A stretch of 64,000 nt of DNA from Distichodus sexfasciatus (taxonomy: Eukaryota > Chordata > Actinopteri > Characiformes > Distichodontidae): NCBI GenBank assembly GCA_032718565.1, contig JAVGVS010000001.1, positions 1,683,896 through 1,747,895 on the forward strand, written 5' to 3'. Of the stretch, positions 37,501-48,924 are shown piece after piece. The stretch's first letter is position 1. Each line of letters opens with the position of its first letter. A program made the position numbers and the translations under genes. Below the pieces are notes generated by a model. The model saw only the letters and a list, made by a program, of their open reading frames with translations, searched no databases and had not been told where the DNA came from.

Positions 37501-40500
37501 CAAACATGCACACAAAAAATCAATTAACTTCCCTTTCCCTGAGAACAAGTCTCTCTAGGGGTCTGTTCTTCTATATTTACTCTGATATCGCTGTTTTAGT
37601 CAGACTTATAAGATGCTAACCTTCTCCTTCATGATTCTCATTCATTATATGAATAGTAGGTTTGACATTTCTAACATCCTAGTACTTTTTGTCTATATCC
37701 ACAGGGAAAGAAAGGTCGGCCAGGTGAAGATGGAGCCCCTGGGGCCAAAGGTCAAAAGGTCAGCAGCTTACTCATATCAAATGTCCACTTGTGAAATGTA
37801 TATAAACACAAATCTAGATCTACATGTGTACATTTTACTGAGGACAAAAAGATATTTTCCAAACAGTTAAATACATTAATGCAGTATAAAAAAATCCAAT
37901 AAAAAAAATATTGTCGCTATTTGAGCTGGTCCTCCACATTTCATAATTAAATTATTTTTCCAGCTATTGATACAATAATTTATTATACTTTTCCTCTCAG
38001 GGTGAGAGCGGGCTGAGTGGACTGCCTGGTCGTGAGGGTGCCGAAGTGAGTATTTTAATATTTTAATAAATTCCTCACTCCGAAGTGAGGAACGCGCTAT
38101 TTTAAGAGAGCATCTTTTTACACAATTTCTCATAAAATAATGTTGGATTATAATTAACATTATGTTGTTGCTTTAGGGGAAACCTGGCTACAAAGGAGAT
38201 AAAGTATGTCAATAATTCTCAAGGTGATCATTAAAGTCATACATAATTGCACTATATAAATCAGGTTTTTTAACACGTCTGCCTGTCTGCAGGGAGACAG
38301 AGGAGAATGTGGCACACCAGGAATCAAGGGTGACAGGGTGTGTTTAAAACATTTTACACAATATAATTTTAAAATGCATTCAAAATTCTAAATTTTTTTC
38401 CCCACCTGTTTTGGTTAATGTGTCTTTAACTGATTTCCCAGGGTCCAGAGGGTCCGGTCGGCACAAGAGGAGCCAGAGGTTTACAGGTGGGTCAGAATAA
38501 AACTATGTACATCTAAAATAGAGACTAGCGTTTTAAAACATGCTATATCTAGCAAGGTTACTGTATGCCTCAACAGGGACCACTGTAGCTTGTGCATCAA
38601 TATTAATTTATCCATTTATTGTCTGTTTATTGTGTTTTTTTGTTAACTGTCTTGATGCATTGTATTTTGTTAATTGCCTTGATGCATTTTACCTGTATTT
38701 ATTTGCCCACAGGGTGTAGCAGGACCTCATGGTGAAATCGGACCAGAGGGTCCACAGGGCAAGAAGGTCTGTATCTTCAAATCACCAGCAGTCACATAAA
38801 GCATCCAATTTTTTTACTTTACCATTCACACCTGGGAAAGATTTAAATAGGACAGAAAAAACCCTGTAATCACCACTTTTACATGCTTAAACCAGGTTTT
38901 GTTTAAAGGTGCATCAGTCTGGCTTTGTGTGTAATTTAACTAAAAGGAGGTATCCTGAGATGTCCTGCAGACATGCCCAGAAGGGAGCCTCTGTCACTCA
39001 CATGCAGAACTGCATATCTATACATTTTTGTCTACATTGCGTATCTCTTTAACAACCATTCAAAATTACTGCCATGACAGATAATAATGGCAATAATGTC
39101 TACTTTCCCCCCCAACAAGAAACCCCAGATGTTTTGTTCCATGTAGCGACATGCAGGTGCCATTAAAAATGATGTTCTACATGACCTACAGTAGCTCATT
39201 TGGATTGTTTTTATTTATTAGTAAACCTACATCTAAGTCAAATGTTTCCTAATTATGTATTTTCGCTGCAACATTGTTACACATTAAAATATAAATATAT
39301 ATAATACACATTAATAGCAGAGGTCAGTGCAACTATATGAACATTATCTATGTAGTAAATGAGTGATGTCCAGAGTAAATGTGGAGAGCTTTGTTTGGGC
39401 AATACACCTGTCAAGTTAATGGCAAGAGCATCTCTGTCATTTTATGCTATAAGGTGAAAGGTGGAAAGACAAGAAGTCAAAAAGATATGGTACACAAACA
39501 GACAGACAGGTGAATGGCAGACATAATTATAGAGGGGACTTTTCAATATTTATGTCAGTAATTATTTTTGGAAAAGAACATTTTACTTAAAAGGTCTCAC
39601 TACTTCGTTAAAGACTTTTCTGTAACATTTATCTGCAATTTTCCTTTTTTATTCATTTGTTTTATGTTTGTGCTAGCTTGAAGGCACAGTGTCTGAGAGA
39701 CATGAGCTCCAACATGTTCAGATCTGCAAAACCAAATACTTTGCCACCCTATAGAGGGGCCAGACAGCAGTGGGTTGATTTAAAACATGATATGGAGTAA
39801 TTATATACCTATTAGTCCTGTTTCCTACAACTGAAAAAATGAATATTTCTCTGCTTACTCTGAAGACATTAAAAAAATAATCATGTGACTTCGTCCCCTT
39901 ACAGTCCAAAGTAACGCACATTTTATTGTGTTTAAACCACAAGGAAATAAAAAACATGTATATGTTGTCATATTTTAAAGCTCATTTCTGTTTGTTTGCT
40001 GTGGTACGACAGGGTGAGCGCGGTCCAGCTGGCCCACCTGGCCTTCAGGGTGAAACTGGAATTGGACTTCCAGGCCCAAAGGTCAGTTTCCATTTCATGT
40101 TTAAGCCAATACTTACACTATTATCACATATCCAGGTGTGAACACTCCATCCACCATGATACTGTAAGACAACCAATCTCTGAAACTGTAGTTTCAGTTA
40201 CACAGTTGTAAGCGTGATTACAATAATAAGCATGATCACATATTTTGTGGCTTTATCTACAGGGAGATATTGGATTTCAAGGCAGACAAGGTCCTCCTGG
40301 CCCACCTGGAATTGGAGAACCAGGTCCCCCTGTAAGTGTAAAATGACCATTAACTATAATGACCATTCACTGACTTATCACTACATAAAGATGAATAAAT
40401 GAAGTAAATAAATAAGCCCATGCTTTATCCGGCAAGAACAAAACAGTTGAATGATGCATTGCTGATCTTTTACCTCACACATATTTTGTGATTCATTCAT

Positions 40501-43500
40501 TGTGAGCAGGGTCCTCAAGGTCCACAGGGTGTCCAAGGACAGAAAGGACCACAGGGAGAAGGACTGCCTGGACCAAAGGTAAATAAGATATTTTTATGAA
40601 TTGCATACAAACCCACTTTATGATATCTTTATTTCTTCATTACTGTAAGCGTTGATATGTAATAAGAATGTTTTAGGCAGTGTTAGTGAGGAAGGTAAAA
40701 CAGATTTTCTGAATATCTAAACCTATTTAGGTTTGTCCCACTGTGTCATCCAAATTTGAATCTCTGCAATCTGAGTAAAATGTATCTGCAGTAAATCAAT
40801 TACAAAATCAACCAGCAGCACCAACACATTTTAACTCCTCTGAACTTAAGTCAGTCTGAAAATTTGCAATGAACTATCAGAATTTTCAACAATGAGGTCA
40901 GACCAACAGTAAAGTTCTAACTGACAAATGATAAATGATTCTGCAAACTACAGTATCTGCAAAAATATCTAAAGCAATAGAAAATTACCAAGAGTTACCA
41001 AATTCAGATTTCTATGAAGTAGCAGGTGTTTGTTCTGCAAAGACATCAGAGCTTTAGAGGAGCACAACAATACTATTCACACAATGAATGAGGCTTAGTG
41101 ATGGTGGTGGTCGGCATTCCATGGCAACAGGGTCAATGACTTCTCTTTTGTTTGACAGGGTGACCGAGGTCCAGACGGGCCAAGGGGGCCTAGGGGACAG
41201 CAAGGCATTGGAATCAAAGGAGAAAAGGTGGGCTGTAAATATTGCTTAATGGTTGGCATTCAAACAAACAGACCATGTCTTTCACACAAAAGGCTTAATG
41301 AAGTGTAAAATGCGTAAGAATGTCTCTTTGAGGCTGCTGTAGAGGGTTGGGGGATGGAGAGAAACGGGAGATGGGATGGTAGGATTATATAGAAAAACTC
41401 ATCTCCAATCTACCTGTTAGCTTTTAATATTAGACAGCATTTGGTTTTAAGCCGTCACAGCAGGAGAATCTATGAATACTTCATTAGGTACAGGGTATCA
41501 CGTCATCAGTTAAGATTCGTTAAAAATTTTAATGAAACTGAATCTGTCCTATTTTGACTCTTTGGGTGTTTAGGGTGAGTTTGGGCCTCCAGGCCTCCCT
41601 GGTCCAATTGGACTCACTGGGATTGGCATTCAAGGAGAGAAGGTAACAATCAACACTTGCATCTGCACCTGTAATATATTTCTACACAGAGACCAAAGTC
41701 TTCATAGGTGCAATTTCATTCTTATCTAGGGTGTAGAGGGTCCAAGGGGGCCTCCAGGTACCAGAGGTCCACCAGGAGAGGGCCTTCCAGGAACAAAGGT
41801 TGGTGTGAAAAAGTCCAATATACGCAGGAAAAAATATGATTTTGTTGAGCTACAGAACTACACACCATTAAAATGCAGCCTAACATAGAGTGCTGCTTAA
41901 AGGCGTGTGAACTTTCTATATTTCTGAACAAATATGACCTAAGGCATCATCTGATTTTCAAAGAAGTCCTAAAAGTAGATAAAGAGAACCAAGTTAAACA
42001 AATGAGACAAATATATTATAGCTGATTATTTTTTTTACGGAGGCAAAAGATTGTGAACCTCTTGGATTAGCAAAGAATTTGAAGATGCAAATAGACAACA
42101 CATGTGTTTGGGGGTGTATCATCACACATAAAAAAGAGATTTCTGAGGACCTCAATAAAAGAGCTGTTACGGCTCATCAGGCTGGAAAAGGTTACAAATC
42201 CATCTCTAAAGAGTTTGGACTCCACCAATCCACAGTCAGACAGATTGTGTCCAAATGGAAAAAAATCAGGACAACTGTCACCCTCCCCAGGAGTGCTCAG
42301 CCAGTAAAGATCACTCCAAGAGCAATGTGTGTATAATAGTCGGCAATGTCAGAAAAGATCCCAGGGTAACTCGGGACTAAAGGCTTAGCAACTAAAGGCC
42401 TCTCTCACATTGGCCAATGTTAATGGTCGTGAGTCCACCATCAGAAGAAGATGGAAGAACAGTGGTGTGCATGGCAGGGTTGCAAAGAGAAAACCACTGC
42501 TCTTCAAATAGAACATTGCTGCGTGCAATGTTCACCTGCATCCCAGAGTTGAAGCTGTTCTGTGCACAGGAATGGGATAAAACTTCTCAAAACCAATGTG
42601 CAAAACAATGTGATCAACAGTTACTGGAAATGATTAGTTGCAGTTATTGTTGCACAAGGGGGTCTCACCAGATATTGAAAGCAAAGATTCATATTCTTTT
42701 CCACACACATATGGAATATTGCATAATTTCCATCAGTAAATAAATAATCAATTATAAAATCTTTGTCTCATTTGTTCAATTGGGTTCTTAAGGGGTTCAC
42801 AAACTTTCAAGCACCACTGTATATGGCGCAGAGACATCAGAAAGTCTGGTTTTGTCTCACCATTTTAGGGTGACCAAGGATTGCCAGGAGAGATGGGCAG
42901 CCCAGGAGAGAGAGGCATTGGAGATCCTGGACCAAAGGTAGTGTCTTTATTAGACTGTTGCTTTTTCAGTCAATGTAAAAAAATATTATTGCCAACACAG
43001 TCTTACAGACCATCCTGTAAGACTAAGTGAGGTAAGTGGTTGTGTAATTTTTTTATTACCTTCCAATTAAAACTAAAGAAATCACTCATTCATTCACTTA
43101 CTCACATTTTGACCCTGGATTGCAATGGAATGACGAAAGCTACTTAACTATTGGAAATCCAGTAAAAGTATGTGACGCAAATACTATGCAAGCACAATTG
43201 CCCACTGAGTAAAGCAAAGTACAGATCTTCTCTTTTTCTCTCATAAGGGTGAGCCTGGTGCTGCAGGACTAGCAGGTTTGCCAGGGCTTCCAGGAGAAGA
43301 TGGTGCTCCAGGACAAAAGGTATTAAGGACAATGTCAACTATGTTTAAAATAAAATAAAAGTCAAATAAAGAATCCACATTCTTCATTCATATTGTTTGA
43401 TAACAGGGTGAGCCTGGGGCACCTGGTCTGAGGGGGCCTGAAGGAGCAGCAGGAATTGGTACACAAGGGGAAAAGGTGAACAATTTGAAAGTACATCTCT

Positions 43501-46500
43501 AGTGACCATTAGCATATTGTCAAGAATGTGTAACATGGCAGACTGTTTACTTTCTCGCACATTTTCTATGGCCAATACTAAGGAGAGCAGCCTGTATTGT
43601 GAAAACACTCTTTGATGCCAACAGTGTTTCAGTTGCACATCAAAAATCCATTATCTAACTTACATTTGAAGGATCATAAGAACATTTTTTTTCTTTAAGG
43701 TAGTTTATATACAGTATATTATATATTTCTTACAGGGAGATCAAGGTCAAAGGGGTGTCAGAGGATTACCAGGCCCACCAGGCATTTCTGGCCCTTCAGG
43801 AGCTAAGGTAGGAACTAATATACATTAATTGATAAAAATCAGAACAACAAAGCTGCATGCTTTAGTTAATACTCTGTAATCACTAACAGTAGAACTGTAG
43901 TGCGTAGTGGATACATGTTTGTACTGATAGTGTTGCCAAAGAGAGCATGTGGGTGTATACTATAGAATTTAAACTTTGTTTTTGTAGGGAGAGCCTGGAA
44001 CAACAGGGAGACTGGGCATGCCAGGACTTCCTGGGCGTGCTATCACAGGACCAAAGGTAACAAATGCTAAATGCTGCACTCATGGCTCACACTACAGGCT
44101 CTGACAAGCTTTTGTAGGCCCTTTGCCAAATTATTGGAGGAGTTCATTACAATGCAGTACAATACACATGCCCAGCTCTGCTGTTGTTAGAGGAATGGAT
44201 GGTGTGACATCATCTCTTTGTACCTTCAGGGTGATGTGGGCCCTCCTGGTCCACCTGGGCCAATTGGAGAAACAGGTTATGGGCTACCAGGTCCAAAGGT
44301 AAAAAAAAAAAAAAAAGTAATGTAAAAAGAATGATGAATAATATATGAGGTGCACTATTTTAGAAGCATGAAAAAGAGTGGAAATACATTTCTAATTTTA
44401 CTTACTAGGGTGATCGTGGAGGTCCAGGTCCTTATGGCCCTATTGGACCAAAAGGCGAAGGATTTCCTGGACCAGCAGTGGGTTGATTTATATTAGAACA
44501 CAATTAGTCTGTAATCTAGTATGTGCTGTTCCCAATAAGCAAATACATTAAATAGATGAACCATTCATTATTTGCAGGGTCCTCCTGGTCTTCCTGGTCT
44601 CCCAGGAGAGCCTGGACCTGAAGGCATTGGTTTTCCAGGACCAAAGGTACGTTTTACCTATATGTTTAACCTTGGGTTCCCAGAAAGGGTCTCTTCACAT
44701 GTTAGGTTGGTTGATCTGTGCATTATGTGTTTGCAGGGTGATATTGGCTTCAGGGGATTACCAGGATTGCCAGGCCCACCAGGTGAAGGTGTTCAGGGAC
44801 CACCGGTAAGCCCAAAATTAGACTTGACTACAAAAACCATAAATAAAAAGTAAAGTTCCTTCTGAAAAACATTTGAAAAAAGCCTTAATCAGATAAAATA
44901 AGTAAAATAAGGTGATCAATAAGCAATGTATCTATATTTTTAACATCCCTACTGGTAGTTCAAATCAAATCACTAAATTATTCTTATCTACAAAAGGAGG
45001 GAGCTGCAGAAAAGTTTGGGAGCCACTACATTTTACCATTCTGGGGTCATCCCCAGTAATGAAATTCGGGTGAATTGCGCAATCCTCACCCTACATGTCC
45101 AAACCATGGGGAGTCCCAGTCATAAAACAAATGTTAGAGCCATGCCACTTGTTTGCCATGGAGACTACAGAAGACATGTCAGGTCCTCTCTTATTAACAC
45201 ATTTCTCCTTTTGTTTAAGGGCAATATGGGCAGACCAGGGCCATCAGGACCAGCTGGGCCCCCAGGAGAAGGCATCCAGGGCCCCAAGGTGAGTTAATCA
45301 CCTACTCTGTATCTTTTAAAAATTATAATTTAATTGGTAATCTTTCATCTATTCTTTAACACTTTTTTCACTTTTTCTTTCATGAAATTCTTAGGGGGAT
45401 CAAGGGCCTCCAGGTGTCACTGGTCCAAGAGGTCCAGCAGGGGAAGGACTCCCAGGCACTAAGGTTATCTTTCTGTCATGCTCCATTATTAATCAAATAT
45501 GTTGGTAGAGTGACTGTCTACCAACATATTTAATTGTTTAATTAATTTAGTCTTCCTACTTTGTTTCACTCTTGACTTTTGCTCAATCTTTCATAGGGCG
45601 ACAGAGGTGTGCAGGGTGAGAGAGGAATTAAGGGAATTAAGGGTGACATGGGTGACCCTGGACTTCCCGGTCAACATGTAAGTCAAATTAAGTACTAGGC
45701 TTAAAGCCTTACTGCCAGCAACATTATATATTTAATCATAAACTACATAGGACATGTAATTTAAACAGGGACTACTAGTATCTCATTATTTGACTTTCTA
45801 TATACCTCAAGGGACGACCTGGAGTCAAGGGAGAAATGGGTCTCACAGTAAGTTTTTACATTTGTTTCTAATGTGCTATGGGTGAAAAATGAGTGTAACC
45901 ATATATATATATATATGTATAACTATATTGTTTTTTCTAGAGGGAAGACATCATTAAACTAATCAAAGAAATTTGTGGTAAGACCAATCTGGGAAAAGAT
46001 AAAGCAATATTCACCATACTTTATGTGATATTGGTACTGAAATGTGTGCTTGTATTTGTCTTAGGATGTGGCATCAAGTGTAAAGAGAGGCCTATGGAGT
46101 TGGTGTTTGTCATTGACAGCTCTGAAAGTGTGGGTCCTGAAAACTTTGAGATCGTAAAGGATTTTGTCACAGCGCTGGTGGACCGTGTCACTGTAGGTCG
46201 CAATGCCACCCGCATTGGACTGGTTCTCTACAGCTTGGATGTGCACCTGGAATTCAACTTGGCACGGTACATGACCAAGCAGGACGTCAAACAGGCCATC
46301 AGGAAGATGCCCTACATGGGAGAAGGAACCTACACAGGAACTGCCATACGCAAAGCCACCCAGGAAGCTTTCTATAGTGCTCGCAATGGTGTCAGCAAAG
46401 TGGCCATTGTCATTACAGACGGTCAAACAGATAAGAGAGAGTCTGTGAAGCTAGACATTGCAGTGCGTGAAGCACATGCTGCTAATATTGAGATGTATGC

Positions 46501-48222
46501 CATTGGGATTGTTAATACATCAGACTCCACTCAGGCAGAGTTTCTTAGGGAGCTTAACCTAATTGCTTCTGACCCTGACAGTGAACATATGTATCTCATT
46601 GATGACTTCAACACCCTGCCAGGTGAGAATAACAGGTAGTCTACAAAAGAGTGGTTCCTTTTTTCCTTTTTTTAACATAATTAATGTATGAGAAATGTTA
46701 AATTAAATACATTTACAAAACCTCTTACCACAAATGTCAGAAACAGACATTAATGAAGAAATACTAAATGTGACATGGGTTAGTAAAATGTGTCTTATAA
46801 CTGATATATGTCATTGTTGTTTCTCTAACAGCTTTGGAATCTAAACTCGTAAGCCAGTTTTGTGAGGACGAGAATGGTGCGCTCATCTATAACCGCATAA
46901 CCAGTGGTGTCAATGGACATAATGGGTACAAACAGAATGGCCCTGACAACCACATAGGTGTATTATATGGCAATAATGGTTATGGGAGCCCACATCAGGA
47001 AGAATTGGACAGAACACGACTTAACTCTCAGAGCCACATCAGAGGCAGAGGAGATACCTTCGCCCTACCCATCAACCCTGCTCCTCTCAATACAAAGGTT
47101 TTTTTTCCCTGATAGACCTAAATATCCTAGTGTTTGACAATTGGTGAAATACGAAGGATAATACAATGTTGTTTTTTGCGTTTTTGGAACACAGATAGAG
47201 GAGGAAGAAGACTATTTTGAAGGAGAAGATTTAGACATCAGCTCCCATGTACGGAGTGGCAGCAAAGTAACAGTTCAATCTGCTCAGTCTGTTATCCCAC
47301 CTGCACAGCCTGTGGATAAGGGCAGCAGATCATCTCACATCAGGGTCTCTACATCACTGCCACCATCATCATCATCATCGTCGTCGTCATCTTCTTCTTC
47401 TTCTTCAGTTTCCTCAGTGCATGTGAATCTAGAACCTCAACCTGTTATCACAGGTAAATGCTGAAAGATGGATGTTCAATATTGCACATGAATATTTGGA
47501 ATATTGGAAACCACAGTAATAATAGAAAAACAGCTAAAATGTAGGAACATAAAGCAAAGACATACGGACATAAAATGTATACATCATGTGTTTCATGCAT
47601 AGCCGCCAGCCACATTGCTAAATATCAATGGTCATATGGTTGCTAACCTATGAATTAAACAATACATTCATCTTGTCCTGTGTCATCACTGTATTATCTT
47701 CTGTCCCCCTGTTTGCCTTTAGGTCCCCTAAATCCACGATGCTCTCTGAGCCTAAACCAAGGGCCATGCAGAGAGTATATCATTCGCTGGTACTATGATA
47801 AGCAGGCAAATGCCTGTGCTCAGTTCTGGTACGGAGGATGTGATGGTAATGAGAATCGCTTCGAGACTGAGGCTGAATGCAAGAAAACATGTGTTGTCAC
47901 CGGCATAGGTATATTACCCAGTTTTCAAAATAAAATCGGTTCCTATATTTAATTCTTTAGAGAGATAAAATTATGTGATTACACGTGAGTAACTGACACT
48001 CATGTATGTAGTTCTCTATATGTAGTTTCTAAATATAATACTGGGCAGATGAAACACTGAATACCTGAATACAAATGCCTGTGAGCTTAATAACTCTATG
48101 ACAATATATTTAAGAACTGTATCAAGAGTATCAAAAGAAATTTCAGGCTATTATTCATTTATTACCTGATGCTGTGTTATGGGTTTTAAAGCTGTTTTAC
48201 ATTTTCCTTTACAGTGGGATAA
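34559..48222 (+). CDS. col28a2: collagen type XXVIII alpha chain (VWA-collagen-VWA-Kunitz), 1226 aa
   Basis: Thirty-four coding exons give 3,681 nt with consistent phases. Domain order is signal peptide (MCQLVSLLLLLTGLVGVWS), VWA domain (~50-240), collagenous domain of about 530 residues (~255-790), second VWA (~805-985), low-complexity linker and a C-terminal Kunitz domain. This architecture and helix length are those of collagen XXVIII, a basement-membrane-associated VWA collagen. CACEKGERGPSGP marks the entry to the helix. Mammals have COL28A1 at a different locus; fish also have col28a2 genes, and position next to lrp2 suggests this is that paralogue, so the symbol is inferred from context. 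Expected product: a secreted extracellular-matrix trimer. The gene lies between ccdc89 and bbs5, all on the plus strand. Confidence 0.88.
34932..35506 (+). CDS. col28a2: collagen XXVIII N-terminal VWA domain exon
   Basis: One 575-nt exon encodes the whole domain from DEDCGLELAFLVDSSESAKG to TEKILSEI. The MIDAS motif DxSxS is present (DSSES) and a GTYTTY loop supplies the second metal ligand. The third site, usually TDG, reads LLTEGVSHP, so aspartate is replaced by glutamate. A predicted N-glycosylation site is NMT. Flanked by phase 1 and phase 0 introns. Confidence 0.9.
36168..36222. repeat. fragment of the TCATT/AACCGCTTA repeat in a collagen intron
   Basis: CATTCATTCATTCAGTCATT and GAACCGCTTAGTCCCAACTG match the 5' end of the repeat at 1985. 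Only the first ~55 bases remain. Confidence 0.6.
36335..38766 (+). CDS. col28a2: collagen XXVIII helix, N-terminal exons of 45/54-bp type
   Basis: Exons 36335-36355 (linker), 36457-36516, 37705-37758, 38001-38045, 38177-38203, 38293-38337, 38442-38486 and 38713-38766. Apart from the first two, lengths are 54, 45, 27, 45, 45 and 54 bp, the classical collagen multiples of 9, and encode uninterrupted Gly-X-Y. A cysteine inside the helix (GDRGECGTPG) could form an interchain disulphide. Confidence 0.88.
40013..45463 (+). CDS. col28a2: collagen XXVIII helix, tandem array of 69/72-bp exons
   Basis: Seventeen consecutive exons start at 40013, 40263, 40510, 41159, 41574, 41730, 42869, 43248, 43407, 43736, 43988, 44230, 44409, 44578, 44737, 45220 and 45395. 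Fifteen are 69 bp and two (43248, 43736) are 72 bp; all are phase 0. A typical unit is five Gly-X-Y triplets, a two-residue Gly-X imperfection (GIG, GEG or GYG), then two triplets, often ending GPK or GEK. The array arose by exon duplication. Repeated imperfections at fixed spacing are expected to add flexible points to the helix. Confidence 0.9.
41886..42821 (+). mobile_element. decayed Tc1/mariner-like transposon in a collagen intron
   Basis: The ends match as inverted repeats: left TAGAGTGCTGCTTAA, right TTCAAGCACCACTGTA, with further inner similarity (AACAAATGAGACAAA on the left against TTTGTCTCATTTGTT on the right), so the terminal repeats are over 100 bases long with a TA at each edge. 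Between them, 42079-42336 encodes a transposase N-terminal helix-turn-helix like Tc1 (HQAGKGYKSISKEFGLHQST and WKKIRTTVTLPRSA), then stops. The catalytic DDE part is not recognisable. It is a dead copy, about 0.94 kb, lying in the intron between collagen exons 41730-41798 and 42869-42937. Confidence 0.85.
45495..45531. repeat. 15-bp perfect hairpin in a collagen intron
   Basis: AAATATGTTGGTAGA (45495-45509) and its exact reverse complement (45517-45531) flank a 7-base loop. It starts 32 bases downstream of the 45395-45463 exon, close to the donor. No element borders are visible. Confidence 0.8.
45597..45977 (+). CDS. col28a2: collagen XXVIII helix end and bridge to second VWA
   Basis: Exons 45597-45677 (81 bp) and 45812-45847 (36 bp) end the Gly-X-Y domain; 45941-45977 encodes REDIIKLIKEIC, an amphipathic stretch with a cysteine that leads into the second VWA domain and could help chain association. 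Confidence 0.85.
46065..46622 (+). CDS. col28a2: collagen XXVIII C-terminal VWA domain exon
   Basis: One 558-nt exon from CGIKCKERPMELVFVIDSS to DDFNTLPG. The MIDAS residues are complete: DSSES, the GTYTGT loop and ITDGQTDKRE. N-glycosylation sequons NAT and NTS are present. The open frame extends upstream into the intron (an ATG at 46025), but that start is not used because the acceptor TTAG at 46061-46064 joins in phase 1. Confidence 0.92.
46832..47453 (+). CDS. col28a2: collagen XXVIII low-complexity linker exons
   Basis: Exons 46832-47097 and 47195-47453 link the second VWA to the Kunitz domain. The first is rich in Gly, Asn and Tyr (NGHNGYKQNG); the second is acidic (IEEEEDYFEGED) and then serine-rich, with a polyserine tract coded by a TCA/TCG/TCT microsatellite (about 47366-47410). 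Linker sequence of this kind is poorly conserved. Confidence 0.82.
47723..48222 (+). CDS. col28a2: collagen XXVIII Kunitz domain and stop
   Basis: Exon 47723-47908 encodes a full BPTI/Kunitz domain from CSLSLNQGPC to ECKKTC with six cysteines and the WYGGC core. The residue after the second cysteine (P1) is arginine, compatible with trypsin-like protease inhibition. An eight-base terminal coding exon at 48215-48222 completes the ending GIVG-stop. If the intron is retained, translation would instead end at about 47950 with a slightly longer tail. Confidence 0.85.
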
Positions 48223-48924
48223 AATAAATAACACCAATTCTCTCAGGATGCTGTTTTTCCACTGAGCCAAAAATTTGGACTAAAGTGATGCACTGCTTCT
48301 CACTCCCTCATCTTCCTTTACAGAAAACTTTACGATCTTAACTGCAATTAATGTTAACATGTTTTAGCATGTTAGAATAGTATTTATGTCTTTGGAAAAA
48401 AAGAGGAAAAGGAACACCTTGAAATAAATACATTTGGTAACAATCCGTTGTGTAATTAAGTAATTCTCCACTTAGATGGCCAGTTAGAACACTGATCACT
48501 GAGTAAGACTTCCTCTAAGTATTTTTTTGCATATTTCTGAATGTCATATAACTTTATTTGTGTTTTGTTCATTAATATATGAAGACATTTTCAAGTTCAA
48601 GAAAAAGTACAGATAAGATTTTTAAAACTTTTTTTCCAGATTTAGTTAATTTGATAGTTTTCTATGTAACTTGATTTTTCTCTAATATTGTAACATGAAA
48701 TTTCAGATTATCTAAATCTTTTTTTAAATCTTTTTTCTACAATCAAGACCAGCACATATTAATTGTAAAAACTGCTTAAATAGACTGAGGTGTGTTAAGT
48801 AAGATGTGTGTGATTGATGCTTTTATACTTTTTTTTTTTTTTTTTAATAAATCAAATATTTGGCTAACAGGCCTACTTGTCTTTCAAACTTGCGTTATGA
48901 AATATGGAGATAATGAAATATTGT

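Noticed and set aside
42079..42743. Open frames as host exons of the collagen or another gene
   Set aside because: They lie between transposon inverted ends; the first matches the DNA-binding segment of a Tc1-type transposase and the second is degenerate.
40013..45463. CRISPR-like regular repeat array
   Set aside because: Regularity is that of Gly-X-Y coding exons separated by introns of variable length with GT/AG borders; there are no identical short repeats with unique spacers.
46025..46064. ATG at 46025 as a separate gene start for the second VWA
   Set aside because: The acceptor at 46061-46064 and phase agreement with the collagen exon 45941-45977 show this is intron read-through.
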